NCBI GenBank assembly: GCA_945881905.1
Contig: CAMCVV010000002.1
Location: 62,001 to 126,000 of the forward strand
DNA length: 64,000 nucleotides
Source: Paenibacillus alvei
GTDB lineage: Bacteria > Bacillota > Bacilli > Paenibacillales > NBRC-103111
Reading direction: 5' to 3'
In this document: in pieces, positions 17,746-27,761 of the stretch
How positions within the stretch are numbered: position 1 is the first letter of the stretch
Layout: every line of letters starts with the position of its first letter
The notes under the pieces: model-generated
The model's database searches: none
Seen by the model: the letters and a program-made list of their open reading frames with translations, nothing else
What the model was told of the DNA's origin: nothing
Program-made: the position numbers and the translations under genes

Positions 17746-18441
17746 ATGGAAAATAATATAAAATTAATCGCTATTTGTGCTTTGCTTATATGTATCGTTC
17801 CCGTGCTTACAAGTTGCAATTGGACTTCATCTAGAACGGACGATAAGCTTTCACAAGTCACCACGCCCCAAAAAGACCGTATGCACACAACATTTAATTC
17901 TTCAACATTACCTAATGGGGACCTCAAAGATCACAAAGGCAAACTAGACGGTGCCGTTTCTGCAGCGGAAACGAAAGCAGCTCCATCGAATACATCGGAT
18001 ATCTCATCAAAAATCAATTCAATTGAAGATAAGAAGTCAGAAATCACCGAACCTTATAATGCTTCTCAAACTTCTCTGATCGGATTGAAATTAGGTGATC
18101 CCTTGTCTAGCTTATTTAAACTATGGGGTCAAGCAAATGAAGTGATTTATGTCAATGATCTCGAGGAACCTTATTCCATCTATAGGTATAGTGGTTTTTC
18201 AATCGGTGGAGACGTCTCCGATACGGTATCATTTATCACGATCGATTCTGCAATGATTGATGTCCGCTTAAACGGATTAATGGTCGGTCAAAAAGTAGAA
18301 GATGCGATTTCAATCTTAGGTACTCCCACAACAAACACTAATTTTATTTTGAAATATCAAACACATTCAACGATTCTTAAATTAGACGTAGACCCTAGCG
18401 AAAATGTAATCCTTTCGATCAAGTTATTTACTACTCAATAA
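17746..18441 (+). CDS. putative lipoprotein with two GLxxG repeats
   Basis: A 231-residue secreted protein with a signal peptide and lipobox VLTSC, then a Ser/Thr/Lys-rich linker (about 25-105) and a C-terminal domain. The domain contains two related segments, GLKLGDPLSSLFKLWGQ and GLMVGQKVEDAISILGTP, the pattern of small BLIP/SmpA-like or PDZ-adjacent folds found in exported proteins. A specific family is not assigned. The start is ATG after AAAGAGGAAG. It ends exactly where the long shared terminator begins. Confidence 0.75.
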   Translation: MENNIKLIAICALLICIVPVLTSCNWTSSRTDDKLSQVTTPQKDRMHTTFNSSTLPNGDLKDHKGKLDGAVSAAETKAAPSNTSDISSKINSIEDKKSEITEPYNASQTSLIGLKLGDPLSSLFKLWGQANEVIYVNDLEEPYSIYRYSGFSIGGDVSDTVSFITIDSAMIDVRLNGLMVGQKVEDAISILGTPTTNTNFILKYQTHSTILKLDVDPSENVILSIKLFTTQ

Positions 18442-18499
18442 TCGATTCAAAACAAAAAAGACCACCGCTACCGCGAGGTCTTTTTTGTTTTGAATCGAT
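18441..18499. terminator. 23-base perfect hairpin shared by two convergent genes
   Basis: Positions 18441-18463 are the exact inverse complement of 18477-18499, with a 13-base loop. The stem contains A6/T6 tracts, which form the tail in either direction. It starts at the stop codon of the lipoprotein gene and overlaps the last codons of the dedA gene, whose C-terminal YRFKTKKTSR is partly encoded by the stem. Confidence 0.9.
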
Positions 18500-19085
18500 A
18501 CACACCATATATTAAAGCAACTACAGCCATAATCACTATCACAATGATATACATGAGATAGTGGTGGATGATCGATAAGATTTGTTCGAAATTTCGACCA
18601 ATGTAATGACCTAACGTTAAGAAGGTCGTACACCACACGAGAGCTCCTAGGCTTGCAGCGATGAAGTATCGGTAAAACGGAATATGACTGATTCCAGCAA
18701 AATAACAATTGAATTGACGAACACCTGGGACAAAATAACCAAAAAAAACAGCCCATACTCCATATCGATTGAACCATGCTTCAGCAATCAATATACGTTT
18801 AGGTGTTAGTTTCATCCATTTCCCAAAGCGGAAGATGATAGGCCTACCTAATTTGCGACCTAATCCATAAGACACCATCATGCCTATCATTGTGCCGGCA
18901 TACACAGATACATACGTCATACCATAAGATAGAGGGCCGAGCGGACCCGTTAAAGAGCCTGCAAGGGTCATCGTCGTTTCCTCGGCTAAGGGCAAACCTA
19001 TAATGCCAAGAAAAAAAAGTACACATAACGCGAAATAACCATATTCATGGATAAATTCAACTATGATTTCATTCAACACGATCAC
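18468..19085 (-). CDS. DedA family membrane protein
   Basis: A 205-residue DedA/SNARE-associated family protein. Visible features are the N-terminal hydrophobic segment with GLPLAEETT, the amphipathic YGLGRKLGRP loop and the conserved FGYFVPGVRQFNCYFAG motif, with helices at about 15-35, 50-75, 130-160 and 170-195. Members are polytopic inner-membrane proteins, several acting as undecaprenyl phosphate or phospholipid flippases. GTG at 19085, GTG at 19079 and TTG at 19076 are all possible starts. Its 3' end is inside the shared terminator stem. Confidence 0.88.
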   Translation of the reverse strand: MIVLNEIIVEFIHEYGYFALCVLFFLGIIGLPLAEETTMTLAGSLTGPLGPLSYGMTYVSVYAGTMIGMMVSYGLGRKLGRPIIFRFGKWMKLTPKRILIAEAWFNRYGVWAVFFGYFVPGVRQFNCYFAGISHIPFYRYFIAASLGALVWCTTFLTLGHYIGRNFEQILSIIHHYLMYIIVIVIMAVVALIYGVYRFKTKKTSR

Positions 19086-19182
19086 CTTGGATTCGAGATA
19101 AAAGCAACTTACTTGATGTTGTCATTCCTGCAAGAGTAATTACATATAGTGTATTATACCAAATTATGGGAAGTGCATCAAT

Positions 19183-20217
19183 GTGAAAACCGTTATTTCG
19201 ATTACGCGTGTTGCGTTTACTTTTATAGGGACAGTTGTGGGGGCTGGCTTTGCATCTGGACAAGAGATCTTACAGTTTTTTACGAAGTACGGTTCTATCG
19301 CTTTATACACGATAGCAATATCTAGTCTATTGTTTATATGGTTAGGCACTAAGCTCTTGTTGCTAGCGCATGACCTTAAGGTAACCACTTATGCCGAACT
19401 GAATATCGTAATCTTCGGTCATCGTGTTGGTTCAATCATCAGTTTATGTACTTTAATTATTTTACTAGGCTCTGTTTCTGTGATGCTCGCAGGCAGTGGC
19501 ACCTTATTACATGAGCAACTACATATCTCTTATTTTGCAGGTTTAGTCATTACACTCTTGTTGGCGTATTTCGTTCTCGTCCGAGGCATCCAAGCCATCA
19601 TGAATATCAATACAGTCGTTGTGCCCTTGATGCTTCTATGTTGTTTGATCCTCGTCATCATGACGTGGCAGTCGCCTGTTCCATATCATGAAATGGTAAG
19701 TCATCAGGTTCATTCGATCAAGATGGTTGTCGCTGCACCATTTTTATATACTGCTTTTAATCTAGCTATGGCCCAAGCTGTCATTGTGCCGCTAGGTGCA
19801 ACGATTCGTGATCGATCGATATTACTTTCTGGTGGCATATTCGGTGGTGTAGGCATCGGTCTGTTATTATACGCCTCACATTATGTACTATCTACAAAAA
19901 TGCCTCTCATTATGTTTGAACAAATGCCGCTGGCAAGTTTAATGAAAACACTAGGGACTGTTTCACAATATGGGTATGCCTGTATTTTATTTAGTGAAAT
20001 GTTTACGACTTTAGTCGGCAATACTTTTGGTTTGGCTTTACAACTTCATACGAAGTTGCAGATTTCTCTATCTCGTGTATTCCTATTTACTTTATTGATT
20101 ACCTTTGTGATTAGTCATGTCGGATTCAAGCAATTGCTTTCTCTTTTGTATCCGATTTTCGGAGTAGTGAGTCTCGGTTGGTTGTTCATGATCGCGATGT
20201 ACCGGTTTAGCAAATAA
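19183..20217 (+). CDS. YkvI-like membrane protein
   Basis: A 344-residue, highly hydrophobic protein with about ten membrane segments. The N-terminus TVVGAGFASGQEILQFF is characteristic of the YkvI family, distantly related to amino-acid and sodium symporters of the LeuT-fold superfamily; the GAGFASGQE stretch resembles the broken first helix of such carriers. The substrate is unknown. The start is GTG at 19183. It is divergent from dedA and runs toward yhaN. Confidence 0.8.
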   Translation: MKTVISITRVAFTFIGTVVGAGFASGQEILQFFTKYGSIALYTIAISSLLFIWLGTKLLLLAHDLKVTTYAELNIVIFGHRVGSIISLCTLIILLGSVSVMLAGSGTLLHEQLHISYFAGLVITLLLAYFVLVRGIQAIMNINTVVVPLMLLCCLILVIMTWQSPVPYHEMVSHQVHSIKMVVAAPFLYTAFNLAMAQAVIVPLGATIRDRSILLSGGIFGGVGIGLLLYASHYVLSTKMPLIMFEQMPLASLMKTLGTVSQYGYACILFSEMFTTLVGNTFGLALQLHTKLQISLSRVFLFTLLITFVISHVGFKQLLSLLYPIFGVVSLGWLFMIAMYRFSK

Positions 20218-20372
20218 AAACATTCGCATCAAGATGACAAGTTCGATCGCCCAAAATAATGAAGCGAAACCCTTACATATCAGTCCACCTCCTAAATCAG
20301 ATAAGTGATCGAGGGAATTGTCTGTCATCACGAATGACTGTACCCTTTTCCCTACAAAACAGTTGCCTATAA

Positions 20373-23300
20373 TTAGAGCTCAATCAATTGATAATCTGAC
20401 AGGTTTTGTTGAAACTGATCTTTCATATGTGCATGGCAAGTAAAAAATAAAATTTGATGGTGCTGGCTCATTTCTTTGATTACTTGCAAACATTGAGCCA
20501 CACGCGGTTGATCAAAATTCACCAAGGTGTCATCGAGAATTAGTGGCAACACAGCTTTACCTCGATATTCTTCTGCAATCGAGAATCGCATACACAAGTA
20601 AAGTTGTTCTTTCGTGCCTCGACTTAACAACGAGGTGTCTACGGCTTGGCCAAATCGATGGATAGCTACTAATTTCTGCTCATCGATAAGCGCTTGGATT
20701 TGCACATACGTGCCTTGAGTCATTTGTTGAAAATAAGCAGAGGCGCGCTGTAATACCCGAGGTTGCCGTTCCCTTTGGTATTGTTCTTTCGCTTTTTGAA
20801 TAAATGATTTCGCAAATGCATGGGTAATGAACTCATCTAGCTTTCTTTGAAGTAATGCTTTGTATTCTTCAACTTGTTGAAGTTGTTTGGCATGGTCTAT
20901 ACCTTGCTCTAAGTTATCGATATCCCTGGTTAATCTGCCCCATTGCTCTCGAAGCTGGTTTTCTTGCAATTCACATGCATCGGCTTGCTGTGAGAGCTCC
21001 TGAATCTTTTGTCGCCATTCATCTTCACCTAAACTTGTGACCCACAGCTGCGTATGATTCCATCGCTCAGAACCGATCATCAGCTCTATGGCTTCACGAA
21101 GTCGCTTCATCTCTTCGACTCGATGTTTTCTTTCTTCCAATTGCTGGTGCTTACTACGTAATTGTTCTCCATCAAGAACTTCTGATTCGCTGAGGAGTTG
21201 ACTGATCCGGAGACGAGTTCGCTCTTGTTGTTCTTGCAGTTGAGTTAATTCTTGTTTTATCTCTGTGATGTGTTGTCCTAATTGATCCTTTAATTCAATT
21301 TGTGTAAGCGAAGTTTGTGATTGAACTTTCCAGACTTTTAAGGCATAACTTAGATCTGAAAGGTTTGGGGATTGCAAGAGTTGTGACACGCGCTGTTCAA
21401 ATGTAATGATATACCGTTCAACCGACTCTTTTTTATGAATTTGACGCTCTAGTTGACGTAACACTTGTTGCATTTGCTCAATGAGCTGAATACTTTCTAG
21501 CGCAGTATCCGGTGATATCTGCTCGTGAAGTCCTAGTTGAATCATATCATGCTTCCATGAAGTTTCAAGTAAGAGTTTTTGTTCTTGACTTGTTTGGATT
21601 GAAATATGAATCTCTTGTACTTGTTTGTTACATTGATGCACTGCCTGTTCGTAGTCTTTCACTTTATGGTGTTGGTGCTGAAGTCCTTCTCTTTTGGCAA
21701 GCCAATGTTCTACATTTTCTAGTGCATCATCTAGAGAGCTTTCTAGCCAGTACTGAATATCTGACCAAGACATCACTTTGCTTACTGTATGACTTAAATC
21801 ACTTTGAGAATCACTCAAGAAATCTTGGATCAACTCTTTAAGCTCTTGCTCTATTTCACTTTTACGATTTTGCGTCGTATGCAGATTGCGAAGAGCAACA
21901 TGTAAGTGCTGATCCGATATGAAAGCTGATGATTCCTCTTGGCCATCCAAACGATGATGAGATTGAATCGTCTTCGCTTTGCTCGCAACCACGGTTTTTT
22001 GAGTGATCGCCCAATAGATGATACATAGTCCGATTCCGATCGCCAACAATACCGTTGCGATAACTCCTTCTTTTTGCAATATCAACCAAGACGAAGAAAG
22101 TACAAACACGATGAACAGCATAACGACAAAACGAATGGATCGAATCGGAGCAGCTTTAGGCTCAGAAGCTCGCGTTAACGCTACCCACTCTGCATTTCTT
22201 TGCATCTCTTCAACTCGTTGTTGCAGATGATCCTGTTCAAGTTTCACTAACTTCCATTGTTCATATCCCCGTGTTATTTTTTGCGTATATCGGGCAAGCT
22301 CCACATGTGCTTCTTTGAGCTTCATACCGAACACCGTATAGAGGTGATCGAATTGGTGTTGACTTGCCTGTTCCTTCTGCTGTAATTCTTGTAACCGTTC
22401 ATCGTGCTCTTGCTTTTGTTTCTCTAGACGTTCGAGCTCCAGATTTCGACTGAAGATATGTTGTTGGGCTTCATGAAACTGATCTCGATATAATCGAATG
22501 TGCGCGCGTAAGGATAGGTTGATCGGAAACCCTATGACTTGTTCTAGTTGTGAAAATAAGCCCAATTGATCCAACCATTGATCGCATTGAAGCTTCATTT
22601 GTTCTATTTCAACGTCGAGTTCAATCATGCTACGACGATGTTCCTCATATACAGAAATTTGTTCATACAAATGATCTAGTTCACTTTGGTTATGAAGAGT
22701 CTGCTCATCGATCGATATCTGATCATGTTTCCCTACTAGCTCATCACACTTCAGTTGAAGTTTGCGAAGTTCTACAAAATTACGTTCGAGATCTTCTTCA
22801 AATGCATCAAGACGAGCCATTGCGGTTTCAGGTAAACGTGACGGTTCGGGCCAAAGCGTTAATTCATTTTCGATATGCTTCCATCGGATCCACGAAGGCC
22901 TTGCTTTGAATGCTTGTTCGAGCTGATTCGATTCCTCTCGATTGGATCGTTTTTGTGTTTGTAGCTCTCTGAGCTTGAGTTCCGAATCACGCTTTACTTC
23001 CTGTAATTGTTCATATTCAGATGACTGCTCTTTACTACGACGTAAAGCACGCTCTAACTCACCCATCTCTTTGAGCATGCGATTGATGTCTTGATTGTGT
23101 CCGCGCGGCTTATATAAGCTTTCGATTACGTTATTCAGTTTCTTTTCCGCTTCCATGATTGCTGCCCCACTCAATCCGAGTCCTGCGCTATAGAGATACC
23201 CGCTGATTTCACTCGATTGCAAAGTACGGAGTTCTTGGAGTTCACTTAAACCAAAAGCAAATAAATTTCGAAACAGTTCAGCAGATAAACCACCTAACAA

Positions 23301-23654
23301 GACCTGTAATCGTTCTTCTCCACCTACTGTACCATCTGCAAATGTGACTTTGACGATTCCAACTGAGGATCTTCGAGATGCTGAAGAGTTCACATAACGT
23401 TCAATCAGAATCGGATTTTCGTGATCATCAAGCAACGTCAGCGAGCCCCCATGCACACCTCCTGTCAAAGGTTCGTAGCGTTCCGCGAAGTTACTGCGGT
23501 TCGGAAATCCAAATAAAATAGCGCGGATAAACCCCATAAGCGTAGTTTTTCCAGTTTCATTCGCTCCATATATCAAGCTCAGTGGACTCGTCAATTGAAT
23601 CGTCTGGTCGCGCAAAACACCGAAACCTGCGATATGAATAGACCTAATTCTCAT
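20373..23654 (-). CDS. yhaN: YhaN-like SMC/SbcC-type ATPase
   Basis: A 1093-residue protein with the SbcC/Rad50 plan. The Walker A loop GANETGKTT is at about 30-38, and long coiled-coil stretches fill about 180-960, interrupted by a hydrophobic pair near 500-550. At the C-terminus come the signature-like LLSRGTKEQLYLCMR and Walker B LILDDTLVNFD. The central hydrophobic segment is typical of YhaN and suggests membrane association. It is co-expressed with yhaO, overlapping it by four bases (ATGA), and would form a YhaO-YhaN nuclease complex analogous to Mre11-Rad50. B. subtilis YhaN is somewhat shorter. Confidence 0.9.
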   Translation of the reverse strand: MRIRSIHIAGFGVLRDQTIQLTSPLSLIYGANETGKTTLMGFIRAILFGFPNRSNFAERYEPLTGGVHGGSLTLLDDHENPILIERYVNSSASRRSSVGIVKVTFADGTVGGEERLQVLLGGLSAELFRNLFAFGLSELQELRTLQSSEISGYLYSAGLGLSGAAIMEAEKKLNNVIESLYKPRGHNQDINRMLKEMGELERALRRSKEQSSEYEQLQEVKRDSELKLRELQTQKRSNREESNQLEQAFKARPSWIRWKHIENELTLWPEPSRLPETAMARLDAFEEDLERNFVELRKLQLKCDELVGKHDQISIDEQTLHNQSELDHLYEQISVYEEHRRSMIELDVEIEQMKLQCDQWLDQLGLFSQLEQVIGFPINLSLRAHIRLYRDQFHEAQQHIFSRNLELERLEKQKQEHDERLQELQQKEQASQHQFDHLYTVFGMKLKEAHVELARYTQKITRGYEQWKLVKLEQDHLQQRVEEMQRNAEWVALTRASEPKAAPIRSIRFVVMLFIVFVLSSSWLILQKEGVIATVLLAIGIGLCIIYWAITQKTVVASKAKTIQSHHRLDGQEESSAFISDQHLHVALRNLHTTQNRKSEIEQELKELIQDFLSDSQSDLSHTVSKVMSWSDIQYWLESSLDDALENVEHWLAKREGLQHQHHKVKDYEQAVHQCNKQVQEIHISIQTSQEQKLLLETSWKHDMIQLGLHEQISPDTALESIQLIEQMQQVLRQLERQIHKKESVERYIITFEQRVSQLLQSPNLSDLSYALKVWKVQSQTSLTQIELKDQLGQHITEIKQELTQLQEQQERTRLRISQLLSESEVLDGEQLRSKHQQLEERKHRVEEMKRLREAIELMIGSERWNHTQLWVTSLGEDEWRQKIQELSQQADACELQENQLREQWGRLTRDIDNLEQGIDHAKQLQQVEEYKALLQRKLDEFITHAFAKSFIQKAKEQYQRERQPRVLQRASAYFQQMTQGTYVQIQALIDEQKLVAIHRFGQAVDTSLLSRGTKEQLYLCMRFSIAEEYRGKAVLPLILDDTLVNFDQPRVAQCLQVIKEMSQHHQILFFTCHAHMKDQFQQNLSDYQLIEL

Positions 23655-25039
23655 CCACCATTCCCTCCTTCAATGAACAGGTCAGCAGTAAGTTCTCGAG
23701 CGTCGTGTACGTATTTTTTCAAACGCTCTGGAGTAAGAGTCTTTTCCATAATCGACTGGGGTATATCTTTCAATACTGTCAGCGCTTCATGGGCAAAATG
23801 CGCTAATGCATCTTCATCTTTCTGTAATTCTTGTGTGAAACGGATGATGTCTCCTAGGAAAGTCGGATCATGAGACCGTGCTTCATAGTCAATTTCGTTA
23901 GCTGTCTGATCTTCAATCGCTTCTAGCCAGATAACGTGCGTCACTAGATTCGAACCAACTTCCGTATCTCCATGGGTAAGTTCATCTGCTATCGACCAAT
24001 CCCCAAAGCGCTTTCCACTTAATGATAGACTTTCCATGAGAAGAGTTGGACTACTGAGTCGTGATAATTCTTCTTCGCGAATATGAGCAAGTAATTCTTC
24101 GATAACTTTACCTTTCTTTAACCATTGATGAACAGGGCCTCTTCCTTCTAGGTGTAACCGCAAAATCACATCTTTGTGCTCTACTTCAACACGAATCCTC
24201 TCGATGTGTTGCATGATCAGATCTCTCAACGCTTGCTCGCTCTCAAGATTCTCAACTTGAATGCGTTCATCGACAAATCGGACTGAATCCAATTCATGAA
24301 ATACGAATTCACAATGTCCTGCTTCATCGGCGTTGACAACAAAACACCCTTTAGCACCGAGTTCGCGAATATTTCTCCCTTGAATATTTCCTGGATAGAT
24401 GATGTATGGCTGTTCATGAATGATTTTACGTGTGTGGACGTGACCTAGTGCCCAATAGTCCATACCTCGTTGGATTAAATCTTGTTTGGTGCATGGTGCG
24501 TAGTGCTCATGTAGAGCATCTCCGTCGACATTTGCATGTAACACACCAATTTGAAATACAGGGAGATTTCCCTTTTGAAACTTCAAAGAGAGATTATCTC
24601 TTACTGCAGCTGTCGGATAAGAAATACCGTGGACTTGAGCAATTACACCTCGATCTGGTGTATCTACACATACCGTCTCTACTTCAGAGGAATTGAAAAA
24701 ATGAACACGATCTGGCCATCTCAAATTCGCTCTTCGACCATTCGCTGGATCATGGTTCCCGTGAACAATATAGGTATGAATCTGAGATTTATCTAGCCCA
24801 TCTAATGCTTTTTGTAAGCGGATTTGTGCACGCAAAGAACGATCTGCAAGATCAAACACATCACCGCTCAAAATAACGAAGTCGACTTGTTCACGTATCG
24901 CGATAGCCACCATCCGCTTAAGTGCTTCAAATGTGGATTCCCTTACTCTTTCCTTCATGAATTCTGGCATGCTAGTTAATCCTTTGAAAGGGCTATCGAG
25001 ATGAAGATCTGCAGCATGTACAAATGAGCAACGTTTCAA
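23651..25039 (-). CDS. yhaO: YhaO-like metallophosphoesterase / DNA exonuclease
   Basis: A 462-residue calcineurin-like phosphoesterase. Metal-binding motifs run in order: HAADLHLDSP (motif I), LSGDVFD (II), VHGNHDP (III), and LGHVHTRK with YPGN near residues 195-215. The C-terminal third is helical and probably binds the partner ATPase. It is the SbcD/Mre11-like half of the YhaO-YhaN pair, acting in DNA end processing or repair. Its stop overlaps the yhaN start. It lies four bases downstream of the glycosyltransferase gene, so the three genes may be one transcription unit. Confidence 0.9.
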   Translation of the reverse strand: MKRCSFVHAADLHLDSPFKGLTSMPEFMKERVRESTFEALKRMVAIAIREQVDFVILSGDVFDLADRSLRAQIRLQKALDGLDKSQIHTYIVHGNHDPANGRRANLRWPDRVHFFNSSEVETVCVDTPDRGVIAQVHGISYPTAAVRDNLSLKFQKGNLPVFQIGVLHANVDGDALHEHYAPCTKQDLIQRGMDYWALGHVHTRKIIHEQPYIIYPGNIQGRNIRELGAKGCFVVNADEAGHCEFVFHELDSVRFVDERIQVENLESEQALRDLIMQHIERIRVEVEHKDVILRLHLEGRGPVHQWLKKGKVIEELLAHIREEELSRLSSPTLLMESLSLSGKRFGDWSIADELTHGDTEVGSNLVTHVIWLEAIEDQTANEIDYEARSHDPTFLGDIIRFTQELQKDEDALAHFAHEALTVLKDIPQSIMEKTLTPERLKKYVHDARELTADLFIEGGNGG

Positions 25040-25042
25040 TCG

Positions 25043-26182
25043 TTAGCTTCCTTTCGTCTGAATCTGGAAAGACTCATAATGTGTTCTCAATTCTTGAATT
25101 ACTCGATTCATCGAGTAGTTTTTCTTCGCTTTCTCTCTCGAAGAACGCGCTAAGTGATAGCGAAAATCAGGATCTTGAATAAGTTTTTCTAAAGCTTCGC
25201 ACAATTCAAGTGGTTGATCCACAGATACAAGTAAACCATTCACACCATTCTCAATTTGTTCAGGAATACCACCAATTTGTGTCCCGACCAATGTAAGTCC
25301 ACACAGCGCTGCTTCAGCAAATACAGAACCAAATGCTTCAGCTCGAGAAGGCAATACAAATATATCAAAAAAAGGCATGAATTCTTCAGGATGAAGCATA
25401 TAGCCATAAAATATCGTTTCTTCATAGATGCCATGTTCTGTGACCATTTGCTCGAGTTGCTTTCGAATAGGTCCATCTCCAATAATGTGGAGCATGAAGG
25501 AATACCCTTTCTTTTTCAATTCAGAACAAGCCAAAATCAAAACATCTAACCCTTTTGCAGGCACAAGTCGACAAACCGTTATGAATTGAGGAATAATATT
25601 GTCATGAGCAATCGGCCGAAATCTTTTCTCATCAAATCCATTAGGGATCACAACTACTCGCTCTTGATTGTGAATATGTTTTGCAAGATAATTCCGAAAA
25701 GAATACGACGCTGTAATCAACAAATCCGATTTCAATTCTACTTCTCGATAAAGTAGATTGAGAAATTGATGTTCGGGCCCATTGGCTTCGATCTCTCCAT
25801 TTAAAATCAATTCTAATTCGTAGCTTGAATGAATCGTCGTAATCAGAGGTGTATGAGGGTATATGTGCTTCATAGCAAGTGCAGCAATCGGATGATGCGC
25901 ATGAATCACATCAAACGATCGGTTCATTCTTAATGAAGTCCACCAAACATAATCTTGGAATGTTTGCATATATTTATTAACCTTTGGAATGTTCGCATAA
26001 GACTTCCAATCGAAGCTGTCAAAAACAATTCCTTCTCGGCCTTTATTGCGAATTCGCTTAGGTAGTGAAAACATCTCCATTTCCCAGCCTTTTTTATTAA
26101 AACGATCTACAATATAAGGTACCATGGATGATACGCCACCTGGTTGTTCTGGTGGGAAGAATAAGGCTTGAAGAATTTTCAC
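25043..26182 (-). CDS. glycosyltransferase, GT4 family
   Basis: The 379-residue protein has two Rossmann-like lobes. The N-terminal FFPPEQPGGVSSMV with a Gly-rich loop is typical of GT4 enzymes, and the C-terminal lobe has VCRLVPAKGLDVLI, the family's nucleotide-binding E-x7-E type region (RAEAFGSVFAEAALCG) and GGIPEQI. It transfers a sugar from a nucleotide donor, probably to a lipid, glycan or polymer. Acceptor and donor cannot be named. No signal peptide is present. It is directly upstream of yhaO on the same strand. Confidence 0.88.
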   Translation of the reverse strand: MKILQALFFPPEQPGGVSSMVPYIVDRFNKKGWEMEMFSLPKRIRNKGREGIVFDSFDWKSYANIPKVNKYMQTFQDYVWWTSLRMNRSFDVIHAHHPIAALAMKHIYPHTPLITTIHSSYELELILNGEIEANGPEHQFLNLLYREVELKSDLLITASYSFRNYLAKHIHNQERVVVIPNGFDEKRFRPIAHDNIIPQFITVCRLVPAKGLDVLILACSELKKKGYSFMLHIIGDGPIRKQLEQMVTEHGIYEETIFYGYMLHPEEFMPFFDIFVLPSRAEAFGSVFAEAALCGLTLVGTQIGGIPEQIENGVNGLLVSVDQPLELCEALEKLIQDPDFRYHLARSSREKAKKNYSMNRVIQELRTHYESFQIQTKGS

Positions 26183-26290
26183 ATTCTTATGCCCCTCTCA
26201 TGTTGGGAGTTGGTCCCTGTATACCTTTATTGTAACTGCTCGCGTAAGATAAGAAAAGAGATCACATGAATCTATTATCCATCTAGCTCA

Positions 26291-26998
26291 TTACATATAG
26301 GCGATAGGATCTTTGAGACATGCATCAGCAAATCCTTTTAAACGAAGTCGGCAACTATCACAACTCCCACATGCTTGCGTATTTCCTGTGTAACACGAAG
26401 TCGTTAGTTCATACGGCACACGAAGACGCATACCTTCTTGAATAATTTCAGCTTTTGTCCATGAGATTAATGGGGTTTTGATGTGAATCTGATTTCCTTC
26501 TACACCAACTTTGGTAGCTAAGCAAATCACTTCTTCAACTTTCTGTATAAATTCCGGTCGACAATCTGGATAACCGCTATAATCCAGCGCATTTACACCT
26601 ATAAAAATCGCTTCTGCACCCAGTACTTCTGCATAAGAAGCAGCAATAGATAAAAATAATAAATTCCGTCCAGGAACATATGTAACGGGAATAGCGTCTT
26701 GATGCAGGTACCCCGCTGTATTTTCTTCTGAAGCATGCGGAATTGGAATGGAGTGGTCTGTCAGTGCACTGCTACCTAATTGCTTCAAAAAACCAAGTTG
26801 AATCAAAGAGTGCCTCGAGCTTACCTGATAGTGGGCAGCAACTTTCTTAGCATGTTCAATCTCCATGGAATGTCTTTGTCCATAATCAAAAGTAATCGGG
26901 TACAATTCGTAGCCTTGATCACGAGCAATGCCCATACACGTCGTGCTATCCAATCCTCCACTAAGAATAATGATTGCTTTTCGCTGTTGTGTGTTCAT
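26291..26998 (-). CDS. queC: 7-cyano-7-deazaguanine synthase QueC
   Basis: A 235-residue PP-loop ATPase that converts 7-carboxy-7-deazaguanine to preQ0 in queuosine biosynthesis. The SGGLDSTT loop lies at the N-terminus, and the zinc-binding cysteines are CYTGNTQACGSCDSC near the C-terminus, with the family segment PGRNLLFLS between. The ATG at 26998 is chosen over an upstream in-frame TTG at 27022 because GAGG lies at the right distance. It ends the queD-queE-queC group, after a gap of 73 bases. No queF is seen nearby. Confidence 0.93.
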   Translation of the reverse strand: MNTQQRKAIIILSGGLDSTTCMGIARDQGYELYPITFDYGQRHSMEIEHAKKVAAHYQVSSRHSLIQLGFLKQLGSSALTDHSIPIPHASEENTAGYLHQDAIPVTYVPGRNLLFLSIAASYAEVLGAEAIFIGVNALDYSGYPDCRPEFIQKVEEVICLATKVGVEGNQIHIKTPLISWTKAEIIQEGMRLRVPYELTTSCYTGNTQACGSCDSCRLRLKGFADACLKDPIAYM

Positions 26999-27071
26999 GA
27001 ATGTATTGCCTCGCTTTCTCAATCCAATCGCTTGTGAATTCTTTGTTTATGCATACACATCAAACTCTAAT

Positions 27072-27761
27072 TTAGACACCCCTTTGAGCGGGATCCCAAA
27101 TGATTTTATGAAGTTGCATATTAAGCTTTATATGAGAAGTTCCATTTTGTAACATAAGTTCAACCAGCCGGTGAGGAGGCATTGTCTCCCATACAGGAGA
27201 AAATAATGGTAATGCTACCGTAGGGTATGTCTTCAAGATCTCCATAGCTGTCCAAAAATCTTGTTCGCTGCCAATAACGAATTTGACTTCGTCTTGCACG
27301 CGTAGTAACTCCATATTCGTCAAACACATCTTGTCCATTTCTTTTGATCCAGGCAATTTCACATCCATAATATATCTCACTTTAGGTGACGAAATGCCGT
27401 CAATGAACGGTTGTAGATCAATAGCTCCATTCGTCTCTATGTGCAGATCAGCGATTCTCTGAAGATCAGCTAATGCTTCTATGAGCGCTATTGATTTATC
27501 TCCATAAAGCAGAGGCTCACCACCCGTCAAACAAATGTAGTTAGCACGATAACGATTGACCTCGTGAATAATCTCAGAAATCGTTAATACACTTTCAGCT
27601 TGAGATGGCGCATAACTGTATGTTGTATCACACCAAGAACAGCGCAGATTGCATCCAAATACGCGAACAAAAATAGTTGGGAACCCTGCTCTGGTGCCTT
27701 CACCTTCTATCGTTTCAAATATTTCTACCATAGGCAATCGAATATCCATGAGATCTGACAC
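27072..27761 (-). CDS. queE: 7-carboxy-7-deazaguanine synthase QueE
   Basis: A 229-residue radical SAM enzyme. The cluster-binding cysteines are in GCNLRCSWCDTTYSY (C-x3-C-x2-C), with the downstream TGGEPLLYGD and the HIETNGA strand of the partial TIM barrel. It rearranges 6-carboxytetrahydropterin to CDG in queuosine synthesis. The GTG start at 27761 overlaps the queD stop (TAGTG), and an ATG four codons later (MDIRLPMVE) is an alternative. Translational coupling with queD is likely. Confidence 0.93.
   Translation of the reverse strand: MSDLMDIRLPMVEIFETIEGEGTRAGFPTIFVRVFGCNLRCSWCDTTYSYAPSQAESVLTISEIIHEVNRYRANYICLTGGEPLLYGDKSIALIEALADLQRIADLHIETNGAIDLQPFIDGISSPKVRYIMDVKLPGSKEMDKMCLTNMELLRVQDEVKFVIGSEQDFWTAMEILKTYPTVALPLFSPVWETMPPHRLVELMLQNGTSHIKLNMQLHKIIWDPAQRGV

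Noticed and set aside
22550-22909. Open frame antisense to yhaN
   Set aside because: It is a shadow of a coiled-coil coding region without a ribosome binding site.
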